Source of the DNA: Deltaproteobacteria bacterium | GTDB lineage: Bacteria > Myxococcota > Polyangia > Haliangiales > Haliangiaceae | Length of the DNA stretch: 15,866 nucleotides | NCBI GenBank assembly: GCA_018262455.1 | Contig: JAGSPR010000266.1 | Location: 1 to 15,866, forward strand | Reading direction: 5' to 3' | Shown here: positions 1 to 6,942 of the stretch, piece after piece | Layout: the number at the start of each line of letters is the position of its first letter | Numbering within the stretch: the first letter of the stretch is position 1 | Translations under genes and position numbers: made by a program | Notes under the pieces: generated by a model | Seen by the model: the letters and a program-made list of their open reading frames with translations, nothing else | Databases searched by the model: none | What the model was told of the DNA's origin: nothing

Positions 1-1
1 G

Positions 2-709
2 GTCACGACGCTGACCAAGCGCATGGCAGAAGACCTCACCGAGTACTACCGGGAGATCGGCGTGAAGGTGCGCTACCTCCACTCCGACATCGACACGCTC
101 GAGCGCATCCAGATCATCCGCGACCTCCGGCGTGGCGAGTTCGACGTGCTCGTCGGCATCAACCTGCTTCGCGAGGGCCTCGACATCCCCGAGGTCTCGC
201 TCGTCGGGATCCTCGATGCCGACAAGGAAGGCTTCCTGCGCAGCTCGCGCTCGCTGATCCAGACGATCGGTCGCGCGGCTCGCAACCTGCACGGTCGCGT
301 ACTCATGTATGCCGACAAGCAGACCGAGTCGATCAGGCACGCCGTCGGTGAGACGGCTCGCCGACGCACCGTCCAGGCAGCGTACAACCTGGAGCACGGC
401 ATCACGCCCAGGTCGACGGTCCGCACCATCCTCGACGTCCAGCCGGCGGAGCCGATGCCCAAGAAGGGCGCCAAGTCGCTGCAGCTGGCGGGGATCGATC
501 TGAAGAAGCTCGACAACCTCGATTCGGTGCGCACCGCGATCGAGAAGCTGCGGGTCGAGATGAAGCAAGCCGCCGCCGATCTCGAGTTCGAGCGCGCGGC
601 GGCACTCCGGGACAAGGCCCGCGAGCGTTCTATGCGGTGCTCGATCGCGAGGACGAGGCGCTGGCGCGCAAGCTCGTCTCGGTCGCGCGGGTGCTCCAGG
701 TTCGGGTGA
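2..709 (+). CDS. uvrB: UvrABC excinuclease subunit B, C-terminal part (5' end outside window; 3' end abnormal)
   Basis: UvrB is the DNA-loading, damage-verifying helicase-like subunit of nucleotide excision repair and hands damaged DNA to UvrC. The frame is open from base 2, so the start lies outside the window. Visible are the helicase C-terminal motifs [11 protein letters not shown], the stretch [20 protein letters not shown] and [13 protein letters not shown], then the conserved EHGITP segment. The C-terminal UVR domain that contacts UvrC follows (EKLRVEM to [10 protein letters not shown], about nt 544-618). In UvrB proteins this domain lies within a few residues of the end. Here the frame instead continues about 28 residues ([13 protein letters not shown] and on) to a TGA at 707-709. 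That tail is the thiE sequence read in the wrong frame, so the true uvrB stop appears lost. The identity is certain; the end is odd. Confidence 0.96.
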   Translation, partial: VTTLTKRMAEDLTEYYREIGVKVRYLHSDIDTLERIQIIRDLRRGEFDVLVGINLLREGLDIPEVSLVGILDADKEGFLRSSRSLIQTIGRAARNLHGRVLMYADKQTESIRHAVGETARRRTVQAAYNLEHGITPRSTVRTILDVQPAEPMPKKGAKSLQLAGIDLKKLDNLDSVRTAIEKLRVEMKQAAADLEFERAAALRDKARERSMRCSIARTRRWRASSSRSRGCSRFG

Positions 710-1218
710 AGCCGCGCGCCGGGCCGGCCGACGTCCAGCAGCTCACCCGGATTGCCCGGATGGCGCGCCGGGTCTGCGACGAGGTCGGCGCGGCCCTCGT
801 GATCAACGATCGCGTCGATCTCGCCCTCGCGGTCGGGGCGGATGGTGTCCACCTCGGCCAGACCGACCTGCCGCTCGCGGTGGCGCGCCGCCTCGCGGGA
901 GACCGGCTGTGGATCGGCGTCTCGACCCACGACCTCGCGCAGGTCGCGGCGGCGTGCGACGCCGGCGCTGACTATCTCGGATTCGGTCCGGTGTTCGCGA
1001 CCTCTACCAAGGTCGCTCCCGATCCGGTGCAGGGGCTGGACGGGCTTCTCCGCGCGGTGGCGGCGGCCGGACCTGTCCCGGTGGTCGCGATTGGCGGGAT
1101 CACGCCCGCGGTCGCGGCCCAGGTCTATGCCGCCGGTGCGACGGCCCTCTGTGCAATCGGCGCGGTCAACGAGGCCGCGGATGTGGCGGCGGCCGCGCGG
1201 TGCATGGTTCCCGGTTGA
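637..1218 (+). CDS. thiE: Thiamine-phosphate synthase, N-terminus apparently truncated or fused out of frame to uvrB
   Basis: ThiE joins HMP-pyrophosphate and thiazole phosphate to make thiamine monophosphate; it is a cytoplasmic TIM barrel. From GTG 637 the 193-residue frame shows the family motifs in order: LQVRVK (20-25), INDR (56-59), GVHLGQ (70-75), GVSTH (94-98), GPVFATSTK (117-125) and AIGGI (151-155). The family is usually about 200-215 residues and opens with a strand like LYAVLDRE. That strand is present in frame just upstream (FYAV at 628-639, then LDRED), but GTG 637 cuts through it. I find no ATG, GTG or TTG further upstream in this frame back to 541, and no clear ribosome-binding site. 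The frame overlaps the uvrB frame by 73 bases. The enzyme body looks intact; how it is translated is unclear. No other thi gene is in the window. Confidence 0.88.
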   Translation: MLDREDEALARKLVSVARVLQVRVKPRAGPADVQQLTRIARMARRVCDEVGAALVINDRVDLALAVGADGVHLGQTDLPLAVARRLAGDRLWIGVSTHDLAQVAAACDAGADYLGFGPVFATSTKVAPDPVQGLDGLLRAVAAAGPVPVVAIGGITPAVAAQVYAAGATALCAIGAVNEAADVAAAARCMVPG

Positions 1219-1359
1219 TCCCGTAGGTACATGGCGCAGGCGTCACGTCGATATTGCCAATGATTCCAGGCTATCGCAGGATACCGTCCGGGGCTGGCGG
1301 CGTGAATAGCGGCGCTGTCCCCACCGTCGAATCGCCCCTTCGTAGAAAGATCATCGTCC

Positions 1360-1653
1360 ATGGCCAAGCTCGGATTCATCGCCACCATCACCACCATCAT
1401 TGGCGCTCTGACGTTCGCGGGGATGTCCTCGCCGGATGCAGCCGACGCGCCCTGCGTTCACAAGGACTTCAAGACCGAGCTCGTCAAGCAGGCCTGCGAG
1501 AAGGGTGGCCAGAAGGCGGCCAAGGAAGCGATGAAGGCCTTCAACAAGGAGAAGAAGATCAAGAGCTGCAACCAGTGCCACACGAAGCTGGCACCGAACT
1601 ACGAGATGAAGGCCGACGGCCTCGAGCAGTACAAGAAGCTCGGCGGCAAGTAA
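1360..1653 (+). CDS. Small exported protein with a CxxCH heme-c-type motif
   Basis: This 97-residue protein starts at ATG 1360 with a purine-rich AGAAAG about 12 bases upstream. The N-terminus (MAKLGFIATITTIIGALTFA) looks like a signal peptide, with likely cleavage near residues 22-30. The mature part is lysine-rich and has C32, C46 and one C70-N-Q-C73-H74 motif, the signature for covalent heme c attachment in the periplasm; M83 could be a distal ligand. It is close to the lower size limit for a monoheme cytochrome, and CxxCH in a short secreted protein could instead form disulfides. It stands alone after a 141-base gap behind thiE and is convergent with the next gene, only 28 bases away. I see no clear terminator in that gap. 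It is a real gene by signal peptide, composition and codon use; the redox role is an inference. Confidence 0.8.
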   Translation: MAKLGFIATITTIIGALTFAGMSSPDAADAPCVHKDFKTELVKQACEKGGQKAAKEAMKAFNKEKKIKSCNQCHTKLAPNYEMKADGLEQYKKLGGK

Positions 1654-1681
1654 CCGTCGTCGTCCGTCAACTGCGCGTCCC

Positions 1682-2494
1682 CTAGGACGTGCACTTCGAC
1701 TTGGTCTTCGCGTCCTTCTTGATCTGAGCGTCGAGGTCCGTGGCCTGTTTCAGGACATTGGACTTCGGGTGCTTGGTCTTGATGATCCCGAGGTACGTCC
1801 TGGCTTCGGAGCACAACTTCAGGTTCTGCGCGGCGAGCGCGGCGAAGTAGAGGCCATCGTCGGTCAGCGATCCGTCGGGGAACTTCTCGACGAGCTGCTG
1901 GTACGCGCCGATCGCCTTCTCCCAGTCCTTGAGGTTGGTGTAGGCCTGCCCCTTGAAGTAGATCGCGTCATCGGCCCGCTCGTGCGTCGGAAAGCCCTGG
2001 TGCAGCCGCTTGAAGATCTCGATCGCGTCGTTGTAGCGCGCCGCCTCGAACGCGGTGGATCCGAGCTTCCATAGATCCTCGGGTGACGAGCTCGCGCTCG
2101 GCTTGCCGCTCTCGAGCTGACCGAGGCGCTGCTCGAGCGAGTCGATTCGAACATCGTTCTGCTTGCGGTAGGCGTCGAGCGCCGCCTTGAGCTCGTTGAT
2201 CGAGTTGTTGATCGCGGTGACGAGTCCGGTGGCGGTGCGGACGTCCGCGCGCAGCTGATCGACGTCGGCGCCGAGGTCCGCGCTGTTGCGCTTGAGCAGC
2301 TTGGAGGACTCGTCGAGCACCTGCTTGAGCTGCGCGATCTGGTCGTCGAGCTCCTTCTGTTTCGTGCCCGAGCGCTCCTGCAGGGACGTCACATCCTTGC
2401 GGAGGGCCTCGCCCTCGCTCTTGGTGGTGGCCCAGAAGCACCCCCCCAGAAGTGACACGCCGAGGACGAACGGCAGGACTGGCAGCTTGCTCAT
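1682..2494 (-). CDS. YbgF/CpoB-like TPR lipoprotein (Tol-Pal-associated type)
   Basis: A 270-residue protein starts at ATG 2494, chosen because GAGG (from GTGAGGATGTC) lies just upstream and a lipoprotein signal follows immediately. The signal ends in lipobox LLGGC with C19 as the lipidated residue. Residues about 25-130 are charged, heptad-rich coiled coil (QERSGTKQKELDDQIAQLKQ, then SINELKAALDAYRKQNDVRI). From about residue 140 there are TPR repeats (LWKLGSTAFEAARYNDAIEI, YFKGQAYTNLKDWEKAIGAY, FAALAAQNLKLCSEARTYLG). Coiled coil followed by TPR is the architecture of YbgF/CpoB, which links Tol-Pal outer-membrane constriction to peptidoglycan synthesis in Enterobacteria. E. coli CpoB is soluble in the periplasm, whereas this one is a predicted lipoprotein. 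Its stop-to-start gap to the upstream OmpA-type lipoprotein is 7 bases, so they form an operon. TolQ, R, A and B are not here. The Tol role is inferred from architecture. Confidence 0.85.
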   Translation of the reverse strand: MSKLPVLPFVLGVSLLGGCFWATTKSEGEALRKDVTSLQERSGTKQKELDDQIAQLKQVLDESSKLLKRNSADLGADVDQLRADVRTATGLVTAINNSINELKAALDAYRKQNDVRIDSLEQRLGQLESGKPSASSSPEDLWKLGSTAFEAARYNDAIEIFKRLHQGFPTHERADDAIYFKGQAYTNLKDWEKAIGAYQQLVEKFPDGSLTDDGLYFAALAAQNLKLCSEARTYLGIIKTKHPKSNVLKQATDLDAQIKKDAKTKSKCTS

Positions 2495-2501
2495 GACATC
2501 C

Positions 2502-3308
2502 TCACTTCCACGAAAACTCGCAGCGACGGTCCTTGTCATCGCCCAGCCCCGTCGGCTCGGTCTCGCCCTTCGGGACCACCTGCATCCGGGCGGGATCGGC
2601 GCCGAGGCGCGCCATGTAGTCGGCCACCGACTGTGCCCGACGCTCCGACAGCGCGATGTTGTACTCCTCGGTCCCCGAAGTATCGGTGTGCCCGCTGAGG
2701 TACACGGCCTTGCCCTTGGTCTTCTCGATGCACTGCGCGTTGGCATCGAGCCGATCGCGCTCGCTGGTCTGGATGCTCGAGTCGTCGAACGCGAAGTAGA
2801 CCGTGGCCAGGTTGCACGTCACGCCGGGGGGCGTGCTAGCTGCGCCCCCCCTCCTGCAGAAGCCGTTGACGCAGTCCTCGTCGTCCGCGCAGTCCTCGTC
2901 CTTGGCGCACTTGTTCGCCTGCTTGCAGGCCCCTGCGGAGCACGATCCGCCGACGCCACACTCGGAGTCGGCCGCGCACGGTTTGCACTTGCCCGCCTGG
3001 CAGACCTTGCCGCCGGTGCAGTCGGTATCCTTGACGCACTCGGGCTTGGTGACGCACGCGTTCGCGTCGCAGCGCTTGCCGGCGGGGCATTGCGAGTCTT
3101 CCGCACACTCGACGCACTTGTTCTCCGAACATACGAGGCCGGACTTGCAGTCCTTGTCGGCCTTGCAGCCGGGCTTCTTGGGAGGATTGCCGCAGCTGAT
3201 CGCGAATCCGATCAACAGGCCGACCGCAGCCACCAGCATGGCGCCGACGACCGAGCGAGCAGGCGCGTCGACAAGGCGGCGCTCACCGGCGGGAGGCGAT
3301 GCACTCAT
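2502..3308 (-). CDS. OmpA/Pal-like lipoprotein with five four-cysteine repeats
   Basis: A 268-residue protein starts at ATG 3308. Residues 1-39 form a signal with basic residues (GERRL), a hydrophobic stretch MLVAAVGLLIGF and a loose lipobox AISC (C39). A second ATG at codon 24 would lack the basic n-region, so 3308 is preferred. About residues 45-155 hold five repeats of the pattern C-x5-C-x5-C-x4-C (for example CKADKDCKSGLVCSENKC), a Dickkopf/EGF-like disulfide module common in myxobacterial lipoproteins. The C-terminus is an OmpA peptidoglycan-binding domain: VYFAFDDSSI, then SGHTDTSGTEEYNIALSERR, with the Asp and Arg that bind diaminopimelate in Pal/OmpA. The product should sit in the outer membrane, grip peptidoglycan and present a cysteine-rich linker. 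It is co-transcribed with the YbgF-like gene. Calling it the organism's actual Pal is an inference. Confidence 0.88.
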   Translation of the reverse strand: MSASPPAGERRLVDAPARSVVGAMLVAAVGLLIGFAISCGNPPKKPGCKADKDCKSGLVCSENKCVECAEDSQCPAGKRCDANACVTKPECVKDTDCTGGKVCQAGKCKPCAADSECGVGGSCSAGACKQANKCAKDEDCADDEDCVNGFCRRGGAASTPPGVTCNLATVYFAFDDSSIQTSERDRLDANAQCIEKTKGKAVYLSGHTDTSGTEEYNIALSERRAQSVADYMARLGADPARMQVVPKGETEPTGLGDDKDRRCEFSWK

Positions 3309-3314
3309 GGCTGG

Positions 3315-3343
3315 AACCTAAAGGCCTTCGGCACGTTAGTCAA
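3315..3343 (-). promoter_or_regulatory. Candidate sigma-70-type promoter for the OmpA/YbgF-like lipoprotein operon
   Basis: On the minus strand TTGACT (3338-3343) and TAGGTT (3315-3320) are separated by exactly 17 bases. The -35 box matches the consensus in five of six positions, the -10 box in the key T, A and final T. The predicted transcription start falls within a base or two of the ATG at 3308, so the message would be leaderless or translation would begin at codon 24. This is a sequence match only. Confidence 0.4.
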
Positions 3344-3399
3344 ATCCACGCACTCGGTTCGCTGCGCCAGGCGAGGGAGGTTCTGCTAGGTTGCGGGCA

Positions 3400-4776
3400 A
3401 TGGCGCGCAGCACGATCCTCGTCATCGATGACGAGCCGAACATCCTCACGACCGTCCGTCGCGCGCTCGAGATCGAGGGCTATCAGGTCGAGGTTGCTGG
3501 CAACGGCCAGGCCGGGCTGGCGAAGCTCGCCGAGCACGACATCGATCTGGTGCTGCTCGACGTGATGATGCCCGGCGAGAGCGGGCTCGAGGTGTTGCCG
3601 AAGATCCGCATGGCCAGCCCCGAGACCATGGTCGTGATGATGTCCGGCAACGCCACGATCGAGACGGCCGTGCAGGCGACCAAGGGCGGCGCGCACGACT
3701 TCGTCGAGAAGCCGCTCTCGGGCGACAAGCTCCTGCTGACCGTGCAGAACGCGCTCCAGTTCGCACGCCTGCGTCACGACAACGCGAGGTTGCGTGGACG
3801 GGTGCAGGCCGATTTCGCGATGATCGGCAAGGGCGCGGCGATGCGCGCGATCTTCGACAAGGTCGCGAAGACCGCGCCGACCACGGGCCGGGTGCTGATC
3901 ACCGGCGAGAACGGCACCGGCAAGGAGCTCGTCGCGCGCGCCGTGCACGAGCACTCCAAGCGTGCGGATGGACCGTTCGTGAAGCTCAACTGTGCGGCGA
4001 TTCCGTCCGAGTTGATCGAGAGCGAGCTGTTCGGTCACGAGAAGGGCGCCTTCACCGGCGCGACGCAGCAGCGCCGCGGGAAGTTCGAGCTCGCGGATGG
4101 CGGGACGCTGTTTCTCGACGAGGTGGGTGACATGAACCCCAACGCCCAGGCCAAGGTGTTGCGGGTGCTACAGGAGAACGAGCTCGAGCGCGTCGGCGGC
4201 GGTGAGACGATCAAGGTCGACGTTCGCGTCGTGGCAGCGACCAACAAGGATCTGTCCGCCGAGATCGCGGCCCAGCGGTTTCGCGAGGACCTCTACTATC
4301 GGCTCGCCGTGGTGCCGATCGAGCTGCCTCCGCTGCGCGCCCGCCGCGAGGACATCCCGACCCTCGCGGAGCACTTCCTCGAGCAAGTCTGTCACGACAA
4401 CGGACGCCGCCTGAAGAAGATCGCGCCGAGCGCCATGACGCTCATCATGCAGCATGAGTGGCCGGGCAACGTCCGCGAGCTCAAGAACGTCGTCGAGCGC
4501 CTCGCGATCCTCACCGGTGATGCCGAGGTGATCACCGAGGCCGATGTCGGGGACGCACTGCCACGCGTCAAGGCGGTGAAGAGTGAGTTCACGCGGGGCA
4601 CGCCGTTCAAGGATCTGGTCGCCACGGCGGAGCGCGAGATCATCATGGCCGCGCTCGAGGCCAACGATCACCACGTCTCGAACACCGCGCGCGAGCTTCA
4701 GCTCGAGCGCAGTCATCTCTACAAGAAGATGCGCGCTCTCGGCATCGATCATCGCGCCGACGACGAGTCGGCCTAG
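3400..4776 (+). CDS. NtrC-family sigma-54-dependent response regulator
   Basis: This 458-residue transcription activator has all three classical modules. The receiver domain (1-120) has the acidic pair D10/D11, phospho-acceptor D54 in [11 protein letters not shown]82 and K104. The sigma-54 AAA+ domain (about 140-375) has Walker A GENGTGKE (169-176), the sigma-54-contacting loop GAFTGA (216-221), Walker [10 protein letters not shown] (236-244), the arginine-finger region [10 protein letters not shown] (293-302) and [12 protein letters not shown]. The C-terminal Fis-type helix-turn-helix is about 408-450 ([14 protein letters not shown] to [14 protein letters not shown]). ATG 3400 gives the usual [12 protein letters not shown] start, with AGG nine bases upstream. 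A TTG at 3391, with GGAGG 10 bases before it, is an alternative that adds three residues. It is divergent from the OmpA-like operon (91-base gap) and overlaps the convergent gene by three bases. No histidine kinase is adjacent; targets are unknown. Confidence 0.97.
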   Translation: MARSTILVIDDEPNILTTVRRALEIEGYQVEVAGNGQAGLAKLAEHDIDLVLLDVMMPGESGLEVLPKIRMASPETMVVMMSGNATIETAVQATKGGAHDFVEKPLSGDKLLLTVQNALQFARLRHDNARLRGRVQADFAMIGKGAAMRAIFDKVAKTAPTTGRVLITGENGTGKELVARAVHEHSKRADGPFVKLNCAAIPSELIESELFGHEKGAFTGATQQRRGKFELADGGTLFLDEVGDMNPNAQAKVLRVLQENELERVGGGETIKVDVRVVAATNKDLSAEIAAQRFREDLYYRLAVVPIELPPLRARREDIPTLAEHFLEQVCHDNGRRLKKIAPSAMTLIMQHEWPGNVRELKNVVERLAILTGDAEVITEADVGDALPRVKAVKSEFTRGTPFKDLVATAEREIIMAALEANDHHVSNTARELQLERSHLYKKMRALGIDHRADDESA

Positions 4777-6299
4777 AACACGCAGGCGCTGCCGGTGCCG
4801 GCCAGCGAGCACGTCCCGCCGGCGGGGCACAGCGGCGGTGGGCCTTGCGGGTTGCAGGTGGTGAAGCACCGCTGGCCGCCGTCGGAGCTGGGCCCGCAGG
4901 TGAGGCCGGGCCCGCAGTCGTCGCCGGAGCAGGCGGCGCCAAGGACACTCCTGGCGTCGTCGTAGGGGGGATACACGATGCGCGCCCGGGCCGCCGAGCC
5001 GGACTTGTCAGGCTCCTTGCCGCTGTCGTCCTTCCAGATCGTGGCGAACGCTCCCGGAAGGCCGACGGTCGCGGGATTCGTCTGATCGCCTTCGGTGGTG
5101 GTCGCGAGGACGAGCTCGTCCCCGACCGGCACGCCGCTGGGCCGCAGGATGCGCCCGAACACGCCGCAGCCGCTGCCATCGCCGTTCTCGCTGCAGGAGT
5201 GCCAGACCACGAACAGCGCACCGTCGGACCGCGTGGCCACGCCGAACGACGCCGCCGACGCGAAGTCGGTACCGCTGCGCGTGGTGACGAGCGTCGGGCC
5301 GCCCGCCAGCCCGCCGCTGTTGTTGAGCCGATAGAGCTCGATCCGACCTGCCCCGGTCGATCCGGTCGCGAGGGACCAGCGGACCACGACGGCGAACCCG
5401 GGGCCGAACGGCGCAACGCGCACGAACCGGATCTGCTCGGTCGCGGTCTTGCCGACGAGCGGGATGTCGGCGCTGAGGAAGTTGTTCGTGTTGCCGGCGA
5501 CGCGTCCGCGCACTTCCCCGTCGAGGATCCACGCGTACAGGATGCGATCGCCGTTGGCAGCGACCGCGCCGCGGTTGGCGCCCGAGGTCCCGGTATTGAC
5601 CGAGACCTGTACCACGTTGCTCGGCTGGCACTTCGCATCGACGATCGCGGCCTTGATGGTGTTGCCGCTCATGAACCCGTTCCACGACACCGCGAACCGC
5701 GCGCTCGTGAGGCCGGCCACCGAGACCACGTCGGGGAAGGACTCGGCCGAGACCGTGACCTGCGGTCCCGCAGCATTGCCGCTCGCGTCGAGGGCCCGAC
5801 ACGCGATGCCGTCGACGGTGCTCGGCGACGGCTCCGAGAAGTCCCACACCGCAACCGTGGCCCCGCCCGCGGTCGCGACGGCTGGCGTCGCGGTACTGAG
5901 GGTGAGCGCCGAGCTGATCGGGAAGCCGTTCGGGCCGGCCGCGATCCCGGTCTCGACCGGCTTTCCCGTCGAGTCGAACCGCCGAGCGAACATGTTGCAC
6001 GGAGCGAGGCAGCGATCGCGATACACCGCGGTCCACGTGCCCTCGGCCGAGCTCGCCAGCTGGAAGCCGTTGGATTCGAAGTCATCCGAGGGAAACTGAT
6101 CGCCGGCGACCTCGGTATTGACCACGAAGTCGGTGCTGTCGAGCAGGACGCCCGCGGTGGTTGCCTCGACGGTCGTCTCGCCGTCGCCGCGGCCGACCAG
6201 CAAGCCCGCCTCGTCGAACGCTTCGATCTGCATGCCGAGCACGCCGGTTCGTCCGGGCGCCGAGATGCTGAAGGTTGCGGGGAAGCCCTGCTCGCCCAC
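4773..6299 (-). CDS. Exported seven-repeat (probable beta-propeller) protein with cysteine-rich tail; 5' end disrupted
   Basis: The frame runs to TAG 4773-4775 and is at least 508 residues from GTG 6299. It is clearly coding above 6299 as well (DVKQLSVTLSNEGTSRTDEL), yet it has no ATG, GTG or TTG up to a TGA at 6453-6455. The body has about seven repeats of 45-60 residues, each with a hydrophobic strand of type (A/F)xVxW then RxxxxxG: TWTAVYRD, TVAVWDF, RFAVSWNG, RILYAWI, GFAVVVRW, ALFVVWH, AFATIWKD. This fits a seven-bladed beta-propeller, though no known family is recognised. The last 50 residues are cysteine-rich ([27 protein letters not shown]), as in exported myxobacterial proteins. It is third in the kinase-TPR operon. 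The expected coupled start (ATG 6397) is in another frame and no signal peptide is present, so the 5' end looks damaged. GTG 6299 is a placeholder start. Confidence 0.72.
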   Translation of the reverse strand: MGEQGFPATFSISAPGRTGVLGMQIEAFDEAGLLVGRGDGETTVEATTAGVLLDSTDFVVNTEVAGDQFPSDDFESNGFQLASSAEGTWTAVYRDRCLAPCNMFARRFDSTGKPVETGIAAGPNGFPISSALTLSTATPAVATAGGATVAVWDFSEPSPSTVDGIACRALDASGNAAGPQVTVSAESFPDVVSVAGLTSARFAVSWNGFMSGNTIKAAIVDAKCQPSNVVQVSVNTGTSGANRGAVAANGDRILYAWILDGEVRGRVAGNTNNFLSADIPLVGKTATEQIRFVRVAPFGPGFAVVVRWSLATGSTGAGRIELYRLNNSGGLAGGPTLVTTRSGTDFASAASFGVATRSDGALFVVWHSCSENGDGSGCGVFGRILRPSGVPVGDELVLATTTEGDQTNPATVGLPGAFATIWKDDSGKEPDKSGSAARARIVYPPYDDARSVLGAACSGDDCGPGLTCGPSSDGGQRCFTTCNPQGPPPLCPAGGTCSLAGTGSACVF

Positions 6300-6346
6300 C
6301 GCGAGCTCGTCGGTGCGCGAGGTACCCTCGTTGGACAGCGTGACGC

Positions 6347-6397
6347 TCAGCTGCTTGACGTCATGGACCGCTGGGCGCGCGTCGCCGCGCGCATCAT
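6347..6397 (-). other. Out-of-frame 5' remnant: coupled start codon of the downstream exported protein
   Basis: TGATG at 6395-6399 joins the TPR gene's stop to an ATG, with a Shine-Dalgarno-like GGGAAG just before it. This is a typical coupled start. The ATG opens a 16-residue frame, MMRAATRAQRSMTSSS, ending at TGA 6347-6349. The basic beginning resembles the n-region of a signal peptide, but no hydrophobic core follows in any frame. The body of the next gene lies in a different frame. I read this as the original start separated from its gene by a small deletion or indel. Confidence 0.45.
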
Positions 6398-6942
6398 CAC
6401 TTCCCGAACACGATGTTGCCGAAGTCGGTGGCGGGCGCCCCGTCGCGCCTGGTCACGGCATAGACCCCGACGGCACCAGCACCGGCGCTGACGACGGCAA
6501 GGCCGGTCCAGAACCACCACTTCTTGTAGATCGGCCGAGAGGACTCGGGACCGGAGCTGGGCCGCTGGAGCAGGCCAAGCCGTCTGCTCTGCCCCTCGGC
6601 CTGGTTCTGCTCGAGCTCCTCGATCAGGTGTTCGACCTGCTCGCGATTCGGCGCCTCGGGATCGAGCTTGAGGAAGTTCTTGAAGCTGAAGATCGCTGCA
6701 TCGTAGTCGCCGAGGTTGCGGTGACACTGGCCGATGTTGAACAGGAAATCGGGGATCGGCTTGGCGTCGTACGCTTGCTGAAACTGCTCGAGCGCCTCGT
6801 GGAACTTCTGCAGGTTGAACAGCTTCTGGCCTCGCTCGTAGTGACGCTTGGCCGCGCTCTCCCCGGGATCATCGGCGCGGGCGACTCGCACCAGCGCGAG
6901 CACGGTGAGGCAGAGCGCGAGCAGCCAGGCGGGGCGAGCCAT
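6397..6942 (-). CDS. Exported TPR protein with C-terminal membrane anchor
   Basis: A 181-residue protein starts at ATG 6942, directly abutting the kinase stop (TGA|ATG). Residues 1-23 form a signal peptide (MARPAWLLALCLTVLALVRV, likely cut after ARA). Residues about 28-110 are TPR-like helices: AAKRHYERGQKLFNLQKFHE, then DFLFNIGQCHRNLGDYDAAI, then FSFKNFLKLDPEAPNREQVE. A basic linker leads to a hydrophobic segment at 142-163 (WWFWTGLAVVSAGAGAVGVY) and a short tail ending DFGNIVFGK. The TPR part should be periplasmic, or extracytoplasmic if the first helix is retained. Such small TPR proteins often accompany Ser/Thr kinases in myxobacteria and are taken to be partners, an association known from gene context rather than biochemistry. 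The stop overlaps the next ATG by one base. Confidence 0.85.
   Translation of the reverse strand: MARPAWLLALCLTVLALVRVARADDPGESAAKRHYERGQKLFNLQKFHEALEQFQQAYDAKPIPDFLFNIGQCHRNLGDYDAAIFSFKNFLKLDPEAPNREQVEHLIEELEQNQAEGQSRRLGLLQRPSSGPESSRPIYKKWWFWTGLAVVSAGAGAVGVYAVTRRDGAPATDFGNIVFGK

Noticed and set aside
1254..1685. Plus-strand frame with a run of six histidines (apparent His-tag)
   Set aside because: The His run comes from the signal-peptide codons of the CxxCH protein read in another frame; no cloning vector sequence is seen.
2449..2456. C/G homopolymers inside the two lipoprotein genes (near the YbgF-like lipobox and near 2845-2851) as phase-variation sites
   Set aside because: Runs of about seven G/C are expected by chance at this GC content, encode ordinary Gly codons here, and the frames are intact.
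4845..6491. 548-residue plus-strand open frame opposite the propeller gene
   Set aside because: It has Arg/Ala/Gly-rich low-complexity composition and lies opposite a gene with clear repeats and cysteine motifs.
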